64,000 nt of DNA from JBBQER01 sp052148155 (GTDB lineage: Bacteria > Actinomycetota > Acidimicrobiia > IMCC26256 > PALSA-610). Shown here in pieces: positions 34,021 through 43,099 of the stretch. Location: positions 1 through 64,000 of the forward strand of contig JBKQIY010000025.1 of the NCBI GenBank assembly GCA_052148155.1. Direction: 5' to 3'. A program made the translations under genes and the position numbers. The notes under the pieces are model-generated. The model made no database searches. It was not told where the DNA came from and worked only from the letters and a program-made list of their open reading frames with translations. Each line of letters starts with the position of its first letter. Positions within the stretch are counted from its first letter, which is position 1.

Positions 34021-35196
34021 CTATCGCGGCTCCCGCGGCAGGCCGAGGATCTGCTCGGCGACGATGTTGCGTTGGATCTCACTCGTGCCACCCATGATCG
34101 AGTTGGCGCGCGCCGACAGCAACGCGCGGGCCCACGTTCCGCAGTCGACCGCGTCGTCGTCGCCGGGCATGAGCAGGGCGCCCGGACCGAGCACTGCGAC
34201 GGCCGTCTCGGAGAGACGCTGGCTCGTGGCCGCCCAAAACAATTTCACCAGGCTCGACTCCGCGCCGATTTCCTCGCCGCGCGCGACGCGGCTGAGTGTG
34301 CGCGCGTTGTGCAGGCGGAAGATCTCGACATCGATCCACGACCGCGCGAGCTGCTGGCGCACGCGCGGATCACGCGTACCACCCCGCCGCGCCGAGGCCT
34401 TCGAGAGCAACCCGATTGCGAGCTCTTGGAGGACCTGCTCCCGCCAGATGAACGAAGCACCCCGCTCGTTGGCGAGTGTCGTGTTGGCCACTCGCCAGCC
34501 CGAATGCTCGGGCCCGATGAGGTTCTCGACGGGCACGACGACATCGTCGAAGAACACCTCGTTGAACTCGTGTTCGCCGGTCATCTGACGCAGTGGACGA
34601 ACGTCGACACCTTCGGCGTCCATCGGGATCGCAAGCATCGAGATTCCCTTGTGCGGCCGCGCGTCGGAATCGGTGCGCACGAGCGCGATGCCCATGTCGG
34701 CGAACGTCGCGTACGACGACCAGACCTTCTGACCGGTCACCCGATAGACCCCGCCGGTCTTGTCGGCCCGCGTCGTAAGGCTCGCGAGGTCGCTGCCGGC
34801 ACCGGGCTCGCTGAACAGCTGACACCAGACGTCGTCGCCGGCCAGGATCCGCGGCATCCACCGCGCGCGCTGCTCCTCGGTGCCGTGCACCATCAAGGTC
34901 GGCCCGACGAGCGTGACCCCAACCCGCCCCAAGACCGGCGGTGCACCGACGCGCGCGAGCTCCTGGTTGTACATCGCGACCTGGGTCACCGACGCCGCGC
35001 GCCCGCCGTACTCGACTGGCCAGTGGATCCCGACCCAACGTCCGGCGTGCAGCGTTCGCTGCCACGCTCGGAGCGTCTCGGCCTGCGCGGCCGTTGTCGC
35101 GACCTCGACATCCGGACGCGGGTGCTCGGAAAGCCACGCGCGCAACTCGTCGCGGAGCTCGCCGTCAGGTGACGTCGTGACGTCGGAGACGGTCAG
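34021..35196 (-). CDS. Acyl-CoA dehydrogenase with probable CTG start
   Basis: An acyl-CoA dehydrogenase of about 391 residues. FSEPGAGSDLAS, WSSYATFADMG and GGTSEIQRNIVAEQILGLP are clear; as in the 1244-2377 enzyme, the medium-chain catalytic Glu is Gly (IMGGTS). No ATG or GTG exists in the upstream frame. A TTG at 35145 would cut into the conserved SPDGELRDELRAWL segment. A CTG at 35196 restores the full N-terminus and forms CTGA with the stop of the aldehyde dehydrogenase remnant, the same 4-nt overlap used elsewhere here with ATG or GTG. I therefore favour CTG 35196. The gene is followed without a gap by the P450. Confidence 0.88.
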   Translation of the reverse strand: MTVSDVTTSPDGELRDELRAWLSEHPRPDVEVATTAAQAETLRAWQRTLHAGRWVGIHWPVEYGGRAASVTQVAMYNQELARVGAPPVLGRVGVTLVGPTLMVHGTEEQRARWMPRILAGDDVWCQLFSEPGAGSDLASLTTRADKTGGVYRVTGQKVWSSYATFADMGIALVRTDSDARPHKGISMLAIPMDAEGVDVRPLRQMTGEHEFNEVFFDDVVVPVENLIGPEHSGWRVANTTLANERGASFIWREQVLQELAIGLLSKASARRGGTRDPRVRQQLARSWIDVEIFRLHNARTLSRVARGEEIGAESSLVKLFWAATSQRLSETAVAVLGPGALLMPGDDDAVDCGTWARALLSARANSIMGGTSEIQRNIVAEQILGLPREPR

Positions 35197-35540
35197 GGTC
35201 GTCCCGCCGACCGGGAAACGGTCTTGAGCTGCGTGTACTCGGCCAGCCCGTCATCGCCGAACTCGGCGCCGATGCCCGACTGTTTGTCGCCGCCGAACGG
35301 ACCCCCAAGGTGCGGCCCGCCACCTCCGCCGTTCAGGCTCACCGTCGCGGCGTGTATGCGTCGGACGAGTTCGTACCCGCGTGTTGCATCGGGATGCCCC
35401 ACCGGCGCGGCAAGCCCGACCGTCTCCTCTTGCGTGACCTGTTGGGTGGCGGGGTTGATGACAGCGACTTCCTCGTCGTCGGTCGCGTCGACCGATTCGC
35501 CGCCGAGATAGCGCTGGTGGTGTGTGAGCTCCGCGGTCAT
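35193..35540 (-). pseudogene. Internally deleted aldehyde dehydrogenase
   Basis: A 115-residue frame that joins the first about 35 residues of an aldehyde dehydrogenase (YLGGESVDA, VINPATQQVTQE) directly to its last about 70 (GYELVRRIHAATVSLNGG, FGGDKQSGIGAEFG, LAEYTQLKTV). The roughly 370 residues between, including the NAD site and catalytic Glu and Cys, are missing, yet the frame is kept. It cannot be an active dehydrogenase. It sits 34 nt after a P450 and overlaps the next dehydrogenase start, so its survival may serve translational coupling. The intact aldehyde dehydrogenase at 31186-32682 may cover the function. Confidence 0.8.
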
Positions 35541-35574
35541 GTCTTGGCTCCGAATGGTCAGGCGACCAACATGT

Positions 35575-36861
35575 TCAGACACGCGGGGTGAAATCCAGGT
35601 GCAGGCTCTCGAGACCACGGAGCATGTATGTGGGTGAGTACGCGTAGCGCCGAGCTCCGACTGGGCCGTGCTCGCCCGCCGCGATCGTGATGTCGGACAT
35701 CCGGTCGAGGAGACGCTCGAGGCTGACGCGTGCTTCGGCGCGGGCGAGCGGTGCGCCGACGCAGGTGTGGATACCGAACCCGAACCCGAGGTGAAGTCGA
35801 CCCTCGGCGCGGTCGAGGCGGAACTCGCCCGGCGTGTCGAATTGGCGCGGGTCACGGTTCGCGGCGCCGTTGTGCACCATCACGGTCGTGCCCGCGGGAA
35901 TGTCGACGCCACCGACTTTCGTGGCGACGCGTGACAGTCGGAACTCACCCTGGATGGGACTTTCGAGCCGCAACATTTCCTCGATGAAGCTCGGGATGCG
36001 CTCGCGCTCGTCTCGCAGCAGCTGTTGGACCTCGGGGTGCTCGGCGATCAGGGCCAGCGCGGAGCCGAGGAGGCGAGCGGTCGTCTCTCCACCGGCCGAG
36101 AAGAGATTGGCGGCGATCAGCGCCACGTCCCGAACGGCGGGCATTGACCCGTCGGGAAACGTTGCCGTCGCCAGTCCGGTCATGACGTCGGTGCGCGGCT
36201 CGCGGCGGCACTCCTCGATGTACGTCGTGAACCGGTCGTAGAGGAACTCCAACGGCTTGTGCGCGACGACGCCGGTCCCGTCGCTGCCGGGCTTTCGGTT
36301 GGTGCGCCGGTTGCCCGCAAGCTCGGTGCGGAACGCGTCGTGATCGACTTCTGGAACACCGAGCAGATCGGCGACGACGACCAGCGTGAACGGATTCGCG
36401 TACTCAGAGATGAACTCGCACGCACCCCGGGCATGGAACTCGTCGATCTGACGATCGGCGAGCCGCCACATGAACTCCTCGTTCTCCTTGAGACGCTTCG
36501 GTGTGATGAGGCGCAGCAGGAGCCCTCGGTGCGCGGTGTGCTTCGGCGGGTCGAACGACGGCAGCTGATCGCTGAACGGCAACACGTCGCGATACTCCTC
36601 GATGATGGCGCTCACGTCGTCACCTTCGAGCGGTACCGGGAACTTCGTATACGGCCCACTGACCGTGTTGCACGACGAGAACACCGCCGGATCGTTGTAC
36701 ACCTCCATCGCCTCGTCGAACCCGGTGACCATGACGACGCCTCGACGCGGCTCACGCCACACCGGACCGTGCGCGCGGACGTACTCGTAATAGGGGTACG
36801 GATCCTGGTACAGCGATGGGGCGCGGAAAAAGTCGATCTCGTCGAAGTCGAAGCTGGTCAC
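35575..36861 (-). CDS. Cytochrome P450, paralogue of the 19699 gene
   Basis: A 428-residue P450 with I-helix SAGGETT, EEMLR and haem loop FGFGIHTCVGAPLARAEAR. It is closely similar over its whole length to the P450 at 19699-20979 (shared DPYPYYEY, PVPLEGDDVSA, LITPKRLKENEEFMWRLADRQ). Such duplication suggests related but distinct substrates. The GTG at 36861 overlaps the tandem TetR stop by 4 nt (GTGA), so regulator and enzyme are made from one message. Downstream follow the deleted aldehyde dehydrogenase, an acyl-CoA dehydrogenase and another P450. Confidence 0.93.
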   Translation of the reverse strand: MTSFDFDEIDFFRAPSLYQDPYPYYEYVRAHGPVWREPRRGVVMVTGFDEAMEVYNDPAVFSSCNTVSGPYTKFPVPLEGDDVSAIIEEYRDVLPFSDQLPSFDPPKHTAHRGLLLRLITPKRLKENEEFMWRLADRQIDEFHARGACEFISEYANPFTLVVVADLLGVPEVDHDAFRTELAGNRRTNRKPGSDGTGVVAHKPLEFLYDRFTTYIEECRREPRTDVMTGLATATFPDGSMPAVRDVALIAANLFSAGGETTARLLGSALALIAEHPEVQQLLRDERERIPSFIEEMLRLESPIQGEFRLSRVATKVGGVDIPAGTTVMVHNGAANRDPRQFDTPGEFRLDRAEGRLHLGFGFGIHTCVGAPLARAEARVSLERLLDRMSDITIAAGEHGPVGARRYAYSPTYMLRGLESLHLDFTPRV

Positions 36862-38201
36862 ACGTGCTCCAATGTCGGATCGGCGCCGAGAAAACCTCGC
36901 TCGATGATGTGAGCGGCGGCCTCGACCTCGATTGCCGAACGGGGCCGGGCGCCGAAGACGCCGAACAGCGCCACCATGACGACCGCGTCCATGTCGACGT
37001 CGCCGAAGCCGCGCGGTCGCAGGTAGTGCGACATGCGTCGGCGACCCCAATCGAGCGGCGCCGCGTACTCGGCCCTGATTTCCGGATCTGCGAGCGCGGC
37101 ATCGACCCAAACGTGGAGCATCGCCGCTTCTTTGGCGTGTTCGGCGTTGTAACGCCGGAGCCACTTCCGCAACCCAGCACTGGCTGTTGACGGGTCGAGA
37201 GCGAAGACATCGGGGATCTCCAGGAGCGGCCTCCCGACCGCTCGCATCGCGCGCGCCGCGAGGGCGCGCGCGAGGTCACCCTTGTTCCGGAAATATCGGT
37301 AGAAGACGCCCCGGGAAACGCCGGCCGCGGCGACGAGATCATCGACGCGGGTGTCGTGGTAACCGCGGGTCACGAACACGTCCCGTCCCGACGACAGCAG
37401 CGCGAACAGTGCAGGCTTTTGGGATGCGCTCGGTTCGAGCGCATCGTCGTCCTGGCGGAGCATTTGGCGCATCGCGGGACTGAACTCGAGCGCGGGAGGC
37501 GACGCACCGCCCGTCGTACGCTGATTCACGTCGGGGCGCGCTCCGAACAATGTGCGGTGCACGACATCGGTGATGGCTTCCCGGACGCGCTCGCGCGGGT
37601 AGGCCGTCGGTGCTGCGGACCTGAGCACGCCGGCAACACCGAAAGAGTGGTTCAGGCACTCCAAGAGCAGTCTGATGACCGGGTCGAGCTGTCGGGGAGG
37701 AAGCGTCGCGGCCACCAACCGGGAGTGGATCCGCGTGATCGCCTCGTCGCCGAGGTTGGCGGCGACGCCGGCCAAGTCTTGGTCGGTCTCGTACGCGACG
37801 AACACCGGCTCGTGCCGCGCGTGGATCTCGTCGTAGCGAGCGACCCAGGCGCGCATGGCGGACCAGCCTTCGAGATCTGCCAACAGCGGGTCGAGCGCTT
37901 CGGTCGAGGCGCTCACCTGGCGCGCCACTCCTAACGCGAGCTGGCGGAACAGGTCGTTTTTGCTCGCGAAGTACTGGTAGAACGCCACTCGCGAGCAACC
38001 GCAACGCTTCGCGATCTGGTCGATGCTGGCGCGGTGGTATCCGACGTCGGCGAACACCGCCAGCGCCGCGTCGAGGATTCGTTGGCGCGTGAGCTGCCCA
38101 CGCGCCCCGACCGTCGGATTCTCCGAAAACGGGGACCGGCGGACGGCGGCACCGGGGCGAAGCGCGGACTCGAGCTCGGTCGTCGTCGGAGGAGCAGCCA
38201 T
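36858..38201 (-). CDS. Tandem TetR regulator (two TetR units in one chain)
   Basis: A 447-residue protein made of two complete TetR units. The first helix-turn-helix is at about residues 35-85 (ASIDQIAKRCGCSRVAFYQYF), the second at about 255-305 (TRVDDLVAAAGVSRGVFYRYF), each followed by its own helical ligand domain. Most TetRs are single units of about 200 residues that dimerise; this chain could bind an operator as a monomer or bridge two sites. ATG 38201 is close behind an inverted repeat ACCTA-TCGT-TAGGT (38211-38224), a plausible autoregulatory site. It leads the P450 operon and is divergent from the aldo-keto reductase gene. Confidence 0.9.
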   Translation of the reverse strand: MAAPPTTTELESALRPGAAVRRSPFSENPTVGARGQLTRQRILDAALAVFADVGYHRASIDQIAKRCGCSRVAFYQYFASKNDLFRQLALGVARQVSASTEALDPLLADLEGWSAMRAWVARYDEIHARHEPVFVAYETDQDLAGVAANLGDEAITRIHSRLVAATLPPRQLDPVIRLLLECLNHSFGVAGVLRSAAPTAYPRERVREAITDVVHRTLFGARPDVNQRTTGGASPPALEFSPAMRQMLRQDDDALEPSASQKPALFALLSSGRDVFVTRGYHDTRVDDLVAAAGVSRGVFYRYFRNKGDLARALAARAMRAVGRPLLEIPDVFALDPSTASAGLRKWLRRYNAEHAKEAAMLHVWVDAALADPEIRAEYAAPLDWGRRRMSHYLRPRGFGDVDMDAVVMVALFGVFGARPRSAIEVEAAAHIIERGFLGADPTLEHV

Positions 38202-38210
38202 CGTTGCGTG

Positions 38211-38224
38211 ACCTATCGTTAGGT
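38211..38224. promoter_or_regulatory. Inverted repeat between tandem tetR and aldo-keto reductase
   Basis: ACCTATCGTTAGGT has perfect 5-bp arms around TCGT, ending 10 nt from the tandem TetR start. A second imperfect symmetry, ATGTTAGTTTACAT (38292-38305), lies close to the aldo-keto reductase start. Both are candidate operators of the tandem regulator and differ from the GARAA-N5-TTNTC sites. Confidence 0.45.
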
Positions 38225-38335
38225 ATATGCCCGTCAGTCGACGCCACTGTCCGGCTCTTTGAAGCCGTTCCGGGTGAACTTCGATGACAGTATGTTAGTT
38301 TACATGCGTCCGAGCCTCGACACGGGGGAACGAAG

Positions 38336-39337
38336 ATGGAACATCGACCGTTCGGGCAGACCGGCCTCGACGTCTCGGCCGTCGGCTACGGCTGCTGGGA
38401 GATCGGCGGCGGCTACGGCGACATCGAGGAGGCAGAATTTGTGCGGGCCGTCGGACGGTCGCTCGACCTCGGCGTCAACTGCTTCGATACCGCCGAGGGC
38501 TACGGCATGGGCGCGTCCGAGCGCGCGCTCGGAAGCGCACTCGGCCGGCGTCGCGACGAGGCGATCGTCGTCACCAAGTTCGGGATGAACTACCGGGACA
38601 AGCCGAATCTGCGCGACAGCAGCCGCGAGCGCGTCGTCGCGTCGATCGACAAGAGCCTGAAGAACCTCGGGACCGACTATGTCGACGTGTATCTGGTCCA
38701 CTGGCCCGACCGGCTGACACCGTTCGAAGAGACGATGCAAGCACTCGACGACATCGTCCGTGACGGCAAGGTCCGATTCGTCGGTCTGTCGAACTTCAAA
38801 CTGGACGAGATCGAAGCGTGCATGGCCGTACGACGCGTTGACGTCGTCCAGTACGGCTGGAACATGTTCGACCGCCGGATGCAACGCGACATCCTGCCGT
38901 ACTGTGTTGAGCAAGGCATCGGTTTCATGGCCTACGGGTCGCTCGCCTTCGGTTTGTTGACCGGCACGTTCACCGAAGACATGGACTTCGGCGGCGCCGA
39001 CTGGCGCGCCCGGCAAGGCAACATGGGCTCGATCAAGATGTTCGCGACGCTGTTCGGCCCAGAAAAGTTCAAGGACAATGTTCGGGCGGTCAATGAGCTG
39101 CGGGATATCGCGGCTCGCTACGACCGCAGCCTCCCCCAGCTTGCGCTCCGCTGGGCGATGTCGCACCCGGCGGTGAGCACCGCGCTCGTTGGCTGCCGCA
39201 CGGTTGGCGAAGTGGAGGACAATGTCGGCGCGGTCGGCTGGACGATCAGCGACGCCGATCTCACCGAAATCGACGCGATCTTCGCCCGCTACGGCATCGA
39301 CACCACTCCCAGCTACTGGATCGAAGACGACGCATGA
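38336..39337 (+). CDS. Aldo/keto reductase
   Basis: A 333-residue NADPH-dependent aldo-keto reductase (TIM barrel). The catalytic tetrad is Asp51, Tyr56, Lys81 and His122 (FDTAEGYG, VVTKFG, YLVHWPD). It would reduce an aldehyde or ketone, or run in reverse on a secondary alcohol. It begins 134 nt from the divergent tandem TetR. An SDR gene follows after 148 nt and may be in the same transcript. Confidence 0.93.
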   Translation: MEHRPFGQTGLDVSAVGYGCWEIGGGYGDIEEAEFVRAVGRSLDLGVNCFDTAEGYGMGASERALGSALGRRRDEAIVVTKFGMNYRDKPNLRDSSRERVVASIDKSLKNLGTDYVDVYLVHWPDRLTPFEETMQALDDIVRDGKVRFVGLSNFKLDEIEACMAVRRVDVVQYGWNMFDRRMQRDILPYCVEQGIGFMAYGSLAFGLLTGTFTEDMDFGGADWRARQGNMGSIKMFATLFGPEKFKDNVRAVNELRDIAARYDRSLPQLALRWAMSHPAVSTALVGCRTVGEVEDNVGAVGWTISDADLTEIDAIFARYGIDTTPSYWIEDDA

Positions 39338-39485
39338 ACGCAGGGGCGAACGTCGGAGCGAGAACAACGATGGCGAGCGGTGACGGGCTGGAGGCCGCCT
39401 CGGTCGGCGCCACCGGCAGTCGCCGGCGACCGGCCGGCGCCGACACGCATGGCCGGAAGCCGTCACGGTTTCGCCGCCACCGCGC

Positions 39486-40280
39486 ATGAGCGCAGGTCCC
39501 GAGTTCGCGGGGAAGGTCGCCGTCGTCACCGGTGGCGCGAGCGGCTTGGGACGCGGCATCGTCGACCGGTTCGTCGAGGAGGGCGCCGCGGTCGTCATCG
39601 CCGACGTGGACCAAGAGGCTGGACAAGCCCTCGCGTCGCAGCTTGGACCCGCAAGCGCGTTCAAGCAGACCGACGTCGCACAACCGGATCAGATTCAGGC
39701 CGTCGTCGACTTCGCCGTCGAACGGTTCGGCGGGCTCCACGTCATGTGCAACAACGCCGGCATCGGTGGCACGTTCAAACGGTTCCTCGACGACGACTTC
39801 GCCGACTTCGATCGCCTGATCGCCGTGAACATCTTCGGCGTGATGGTGGGGAGCCAGCGCGCGGCGCGGCACATGGCGGAACACGGCGGCGGAGTCATCG
39901 TCAACACCACATCGATCGGCGGGATCAACGCGGGGGCTGGGGTGATGGCCTATCGCGCCACGAAGGCGGCGGTCATCCACGTCACCCGGTCCATCGCCGT
40001 CGAGCTGGCCGCCAACGGCATCCGCGTCAACTGCGTCGCGCCCGCGCACATCCCCACCGCGATCAACGCCGCGTTGGACCAGGCGGCGATCGTGCGTGCG
40101 ATGCAGCCACTGCAGCGCGTCGGCTCCCCACGCGACGTTGCGGAGGCGGTCCTGTTTCTGGCAAGCGACCGGGCCGCGCAGATCACCGGCATCGTGTTCC
40201 CCGTGGACGGAGGCACAACTGCTGGGTCGCCGCCCCGCTCGATCAAAGGTCTGATGGCCGCGGCCCCGACCGTGCCGTAG
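39486..40280 (+). CDS. Short-chain dehydrogenase/reductase
   Basis: A 264-residue classical SDR. TGGASGLG at about residues 16-23 binds the nucleotide, Asp after beta-2 (ADVDQ) indicates NAD(H), and NNAGIGG, TTSIGG and YRATK give the catalytic site. The C-terminus FPVDGGTTAGS is typical of FabG-like enzymes. It starts with ATG 39486. Its TAG stop overlaps the next gene by 1 nt (TAGTG), coupling it to an amidohydrolase; an oxidation followed by C-C or amide cleavage is a plausible sequence. Confidence 0.92.
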   Translation: MSAGPEFAGKVAVVTGGASGLGRGIVDRFVEEGAAVVIADVDQEAGQALASQLGPASAFKQTDVAQPDQIQAVVDFAVERFGGLHVMCNNAGIGGTFKRFLDDDFADFDRLIAVNIFGVMVGSQRAARHMAEHGGGVIVNTTSIGGINAGAGVMAYRATKAAVIHVTRSIAVELAANGIRVNCVAPAHIPTAINAALDQAAIVRAMQPLQRVGSPRDVAEAVLFLASDRAAQITGIVFPVDGGTTAGSPPRSIKGLMAAAPTVP

Positions 40281-41395
40281 TGGATACCGTGACGGACCTC
40301 TACTCCTGCGACGACCACTTGGACCTCCACGCGGTGCCGCCGGAGCTGTGGGTCTCGCGGCTCACACGCGCACAGGCCGAGCACGGCCCGCATGTCGTCG
40401 TACGCGACGGCAGACCGTTTTGGGTGTGCGAAGACCGCGTGCTCGGTCGCAGCGGCACGGGGAAGAGCGCGGTGGCGAAGAGTCTCAGCGCGATCGGGCG
40501 CGCGGGAATCGAGGACGACGGCTTCCGAGCCGGGACGCCGGAGCTGCGGCTGCAAGACATGGACCGCGATGGCTTACGCGCGTCGGTGATCTACGGGCCG
40601 CTCTCGCTCGGCTTCCGGATCGATGACCCCGCGTTGGAGCACGCGTCCTACGCGGCGTGGAACGACTGGGCGGTCGAAGAGTTCAACGCGACTGCGCCCG
40701 ACCGTCTGTGCGTGCTCGCGTTCTTGCCCGGTCGCTCACCGGAAGCCGCCGCCGCCGAGCTCGAACGCTGCGCGGCGCTCGGCCACCGCGGCGCGATCAT
40801 CGGCGTCTTCGACATCGACGTCGGCGACCGCGACTGGGACCGGCTGTGGGACGCCGCCGCGCAGACCGGCCTGCCAATCAGTTTTCACATTCGGGGCGGC
40901 ACCTCGTCGAATCTGAGCTATCAGATCGGAAAGTGGCAGTCGGCGGCGTACGCCAGCGTCTTGCCGTTGCAGCTCGACGAGCCGCTCGCCATCATGATGT
41001 TTAGCGGTGCGCTGGAGCGTCACCCTGACCTCACGCTGGTGCTGGCCGAATCGGGCATCGGTTGGCTGCCGTACTTCCTGGCGCGGATGGACCTCGAGTG
41101 GGAGAGCTTGCGCGACAAGCTCGACTACGCGCCGAGCACGCCGCCGAGCGACTTGTTCCGCCGCCAGGTGGTGGCCACGTTCGAGGAGGAGCCGCTCGCC
41201 GCCGAGCTCATCCCGCTCCTCGGTGCCGACTCGTGCATGTGGGCTTCGGACTATCCACACACCGACAGCACGTTCCCGAATTCGCAGGCCGCGGTCGGCG
41301 AAACGCTTCGCCCGCTGTCTGATGCCGACCGCCGCAAGATCACCGCGACCAATTGTGCCCGGCTATATGGATTCGCGCACGAGTCGTCTGCATGA
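40280..41395 (+). CDS. Amidohydrolase_2 family metal-dependent hydrolase
   Basis: A 371-residue amidohydrolase of the same ACMSD-like family as the 20972 gene. CDDHLDLH at the N-terminus, HIRGGTS in the middle and SDYPHTDSTFP near the end carry the metal ligands. It may decarboxylate or hydrolyse a cyclic acid. The GTG at 40280 overlaps the SDR stop; a second GTG at 40289 is possible. The next gene starts about 12 nt downstream, so SDR and both amidohydrolases form one operon. Confidence 0.9.
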   Translation: MDTVTDLYSCDDHLDLHAVPPELWVSRLTRAQAEHGPHVVVRDGRPFWVCEDRVLGRSGTGKSAVAKSLSAIGRAGIEDDGFRAGTPELRLQDMDRDGLRASVIYGPLSLGFRIDDPALEHASYAAWNDWAVEEFNATAPDRLCVLAFLPGRSPEAAAAELERCAALGHRGAIIGVFDIDVGDRDWDRLWDAAAQTGLPISFHIRGGTSSNLSYQIGKWQSAAYASVLPLQLDEPLAIMMFSGALERHPDLTLVLAESGIGWLPYFLARMDLEWESLRDKLDYAPSTPPSDLFRRQVVATFEEEPLAAELIPLLGADSCMWASDYPHTDSTFPNSQAAVGETLRPLSDADRRKITATNCARLYGFAHESSA

Positions 41396-41407
41396 AAGGA
41401 AGTGCAG

Positions 41408-43060
41408 ATGCCGGCTGACATCGCGCTTCGGGGGGGAACCGTTTTCGACGGCAGCGGCGCGCCGGGTCGGGTCGCCGACGTCGCGATCGCCCGCGGCGTG
41501 ATCGCCGAGATCGGGCCGAACCTGCACGGCGAGCGCGAACTCGACGCGTCGGGATGCGCGGTCACTGCCGGCTTCATCGACATCCACACGCATTACGACG
41601 CGCAGGTCTTCTGGGATCCTGCGCTGCGGCCGTCGTCGTACCATGGTGTGACGACGGTCGTCGCCGGAAATTGCGGATTCTCGATCGCGCCGACTCGCCC
41701 TGAACATCGCGACGCGATCGTGCGCACGCTCGAGAACGTCGAAGATATGGACCCGGCGACCCTGATGGCGGGCATCGTCTGGGAGTTCGAGACCTTCCCC
41801 CAATATCTCGACGCGGTCCGCCGGCGCGGGACATCGATCAACTTCACGGCCTACATCGGGCACTCGGCACTGCGGCTCTACGTGATGGGCGACTCGGCCT
41901 ACGAACGCGCCGCGACGGCCGAAGAGATCGGCCAGATGTGCGAGCTGGTGCGCGAGGCGATCGGGGCGGGCGCGGCCGGATTTTCGACCAGCTTCTCGTT
42001 CGCCCACCGCGGCGTCGACGGCAAGCCGGTCCCGAGCCGTTTCGCCGCGGCCGACGAGGTCGAAGCGTTGTTCCTCGCGGTCGGTCAGACCGGCAAGGGC
42101 GTCGTGCTCATCACTCCGGGCGAGCAGTGCAGCTACGCCGACGTCTACGAGTGGCAGCCGCGCGTGGGCCGGCCGTTCACCTACCCGCTGTTCGCGAGCC
42201 CCGGCGGCAAGCACCTCGTGCCCGTCGCATTGCACGAAGCGGGCCTGGCGCGCGGCGCGCAAGTCTGGCCGCAGGTCACGCCGCGGCCGCTCACGATGCA
42301 GTTCACGATGGACGATGCGTACAGCCTCAACACGGGCAAAGTCTTCGGGGAGCTGCTGAAGGTGAGCCGGGAGGTGCGCATCGCGGCGTACCGCGATCGC
42401 GAGTGGCGGACACTGGCGGCAGCCGACCTCGAGGAGTCGCCCATGAAGCCGCGCTGGGAGACGTTCGAGGTGTCAGAATCCGCGCGCTTCCCCGCTCTGC
42501 AAGGCCGCCGGGTGATCGACCTCGCGCACGAGCGCGAGTGCAGCCCCCTCGACGTCATGTGCGAAATCGCGCTCGAGGAGGAGCTCACAACCCGTTTCCG
42601 TGCCTACATCGCCAACGACGACGTCGAAGCCGTCGGGCGTCTGCTCACCCACGACAGCGTCGTGCTCGGCCTCTCCGACGCGGGCGCGCACATCGATCAG
42701 CTGTGCGACGCGCCGCTGGCGACCGACCTTTTGGGCACGTGGGTGCGAGACCGTGGGGTCATGCCGCTCACGGCCGCGGTACGCAAGCTGACCGGCGAGC
42801 CGGCCGACCTCTTCGGTTTCGAGCGTCGCGGCTACCTGCGCGAGGGCTATTGGGCGGATGTCTGCGTGTTCGACGCGCAGACGGTGGGCCCCGGCCGCAC
42901 GACACGCGTACGTGATTTCCCCGCGGACGCCGAACGTCTGACGGCCGAGGAACCGACCGGTGTGCGGCACGTGCTCGTCAACGGCACGCCGATCCGTGTC
43001 GACGGAACGCAGCTCGACGCACCCGAGCGGCGGCCCGGAACGCAACCCGTCATCGGGTGA
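41408..43060 (+). CDS. N-acyl-D-amino-acid deacylase-like amidohydrolase
   Basis: A 550-residue amidohydrolase_3 family protein. DIHTHYDAQ supplies the HxH metal motif, VVAGNCGFS the family cysteine/strand, and LSDAGAHIDQLCD the later His/Asp. The flanking beta-sandwich is complete (ALRGGTVFDGSG at the start, VLVNGTPIRVDG at the end). Family members remove acyl groups from D-amino acids, but many actinobacterial copies occur in unrelated catabolic operons with unknown substrates. ATG 41408 is preferred, with AAGGAAG just upstream; a GTG at 41402 is in frame. It is convergent with the epoxide hydrolase gene. Confidence 0.9.
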   Translation: MPADIALRGGTVFDGSGAPGRVADVAIARGVIAEIGPNLHGERELDASGCAVTAGFIDIHTHYDAQVFWDPALRPSSYHGVTTVVAGNCGFSIAPTRPEHRDAIVRTLENVEDMDPATLMAGIVWEFETFPQYLDAVRRRGTSINFTAYIGHSALRLYVMGDSAYERAATAEEIGQMCELVREAIGAGAAGFSTSFSFAHRGVDGKPVPSRFAAADEVEALFLAVGQTGKGVVLITPGEQCSYADVYEWQPRVGRPFTYPLFASPGGKHLVPVALHEAGLARGAQVWPQVTPRPLTMQFTMDDAYSLNTGKVFGELLKVSREVRIAAYRDREWRTLAAADLEESPMKPRWETFEVSESARFPALQGRRVIDLAHERECSPLDVMCEIALEEELTTRFRAYIANDDVEAVGRLLTHDSVVLGLSDAGAHIDQLCDAPLATDLLGTWVRDRGVMPLTAAVRKLTGEPADLFGFERRGYLREGYWADVCVFDAQTVGPGRTTRVRDFPADAERLTAEEPTGVRHVLVNGTPIRVDGTQLDAPERRPGTQPVIG

Positions 43061-43096
43061 GCGCGACATCACCTGAACGTGTTCTGAGCGTCGCGC
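43061..43096. terminator. Hairpin between convergent operons
   Basis: GCGCGAC (43061-43067) and GTCGCGC (43090-43096) pair perfectly and enclose a smaller GAAC-GT-GTTC palindrome (43075-43084). It fills the 39-nt gap between the convergent amidohydrolase and epoxide hydrolase genes and probably acts in both directions. Confidence 0.45.
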
Positions 43097-43099
43097 GGT

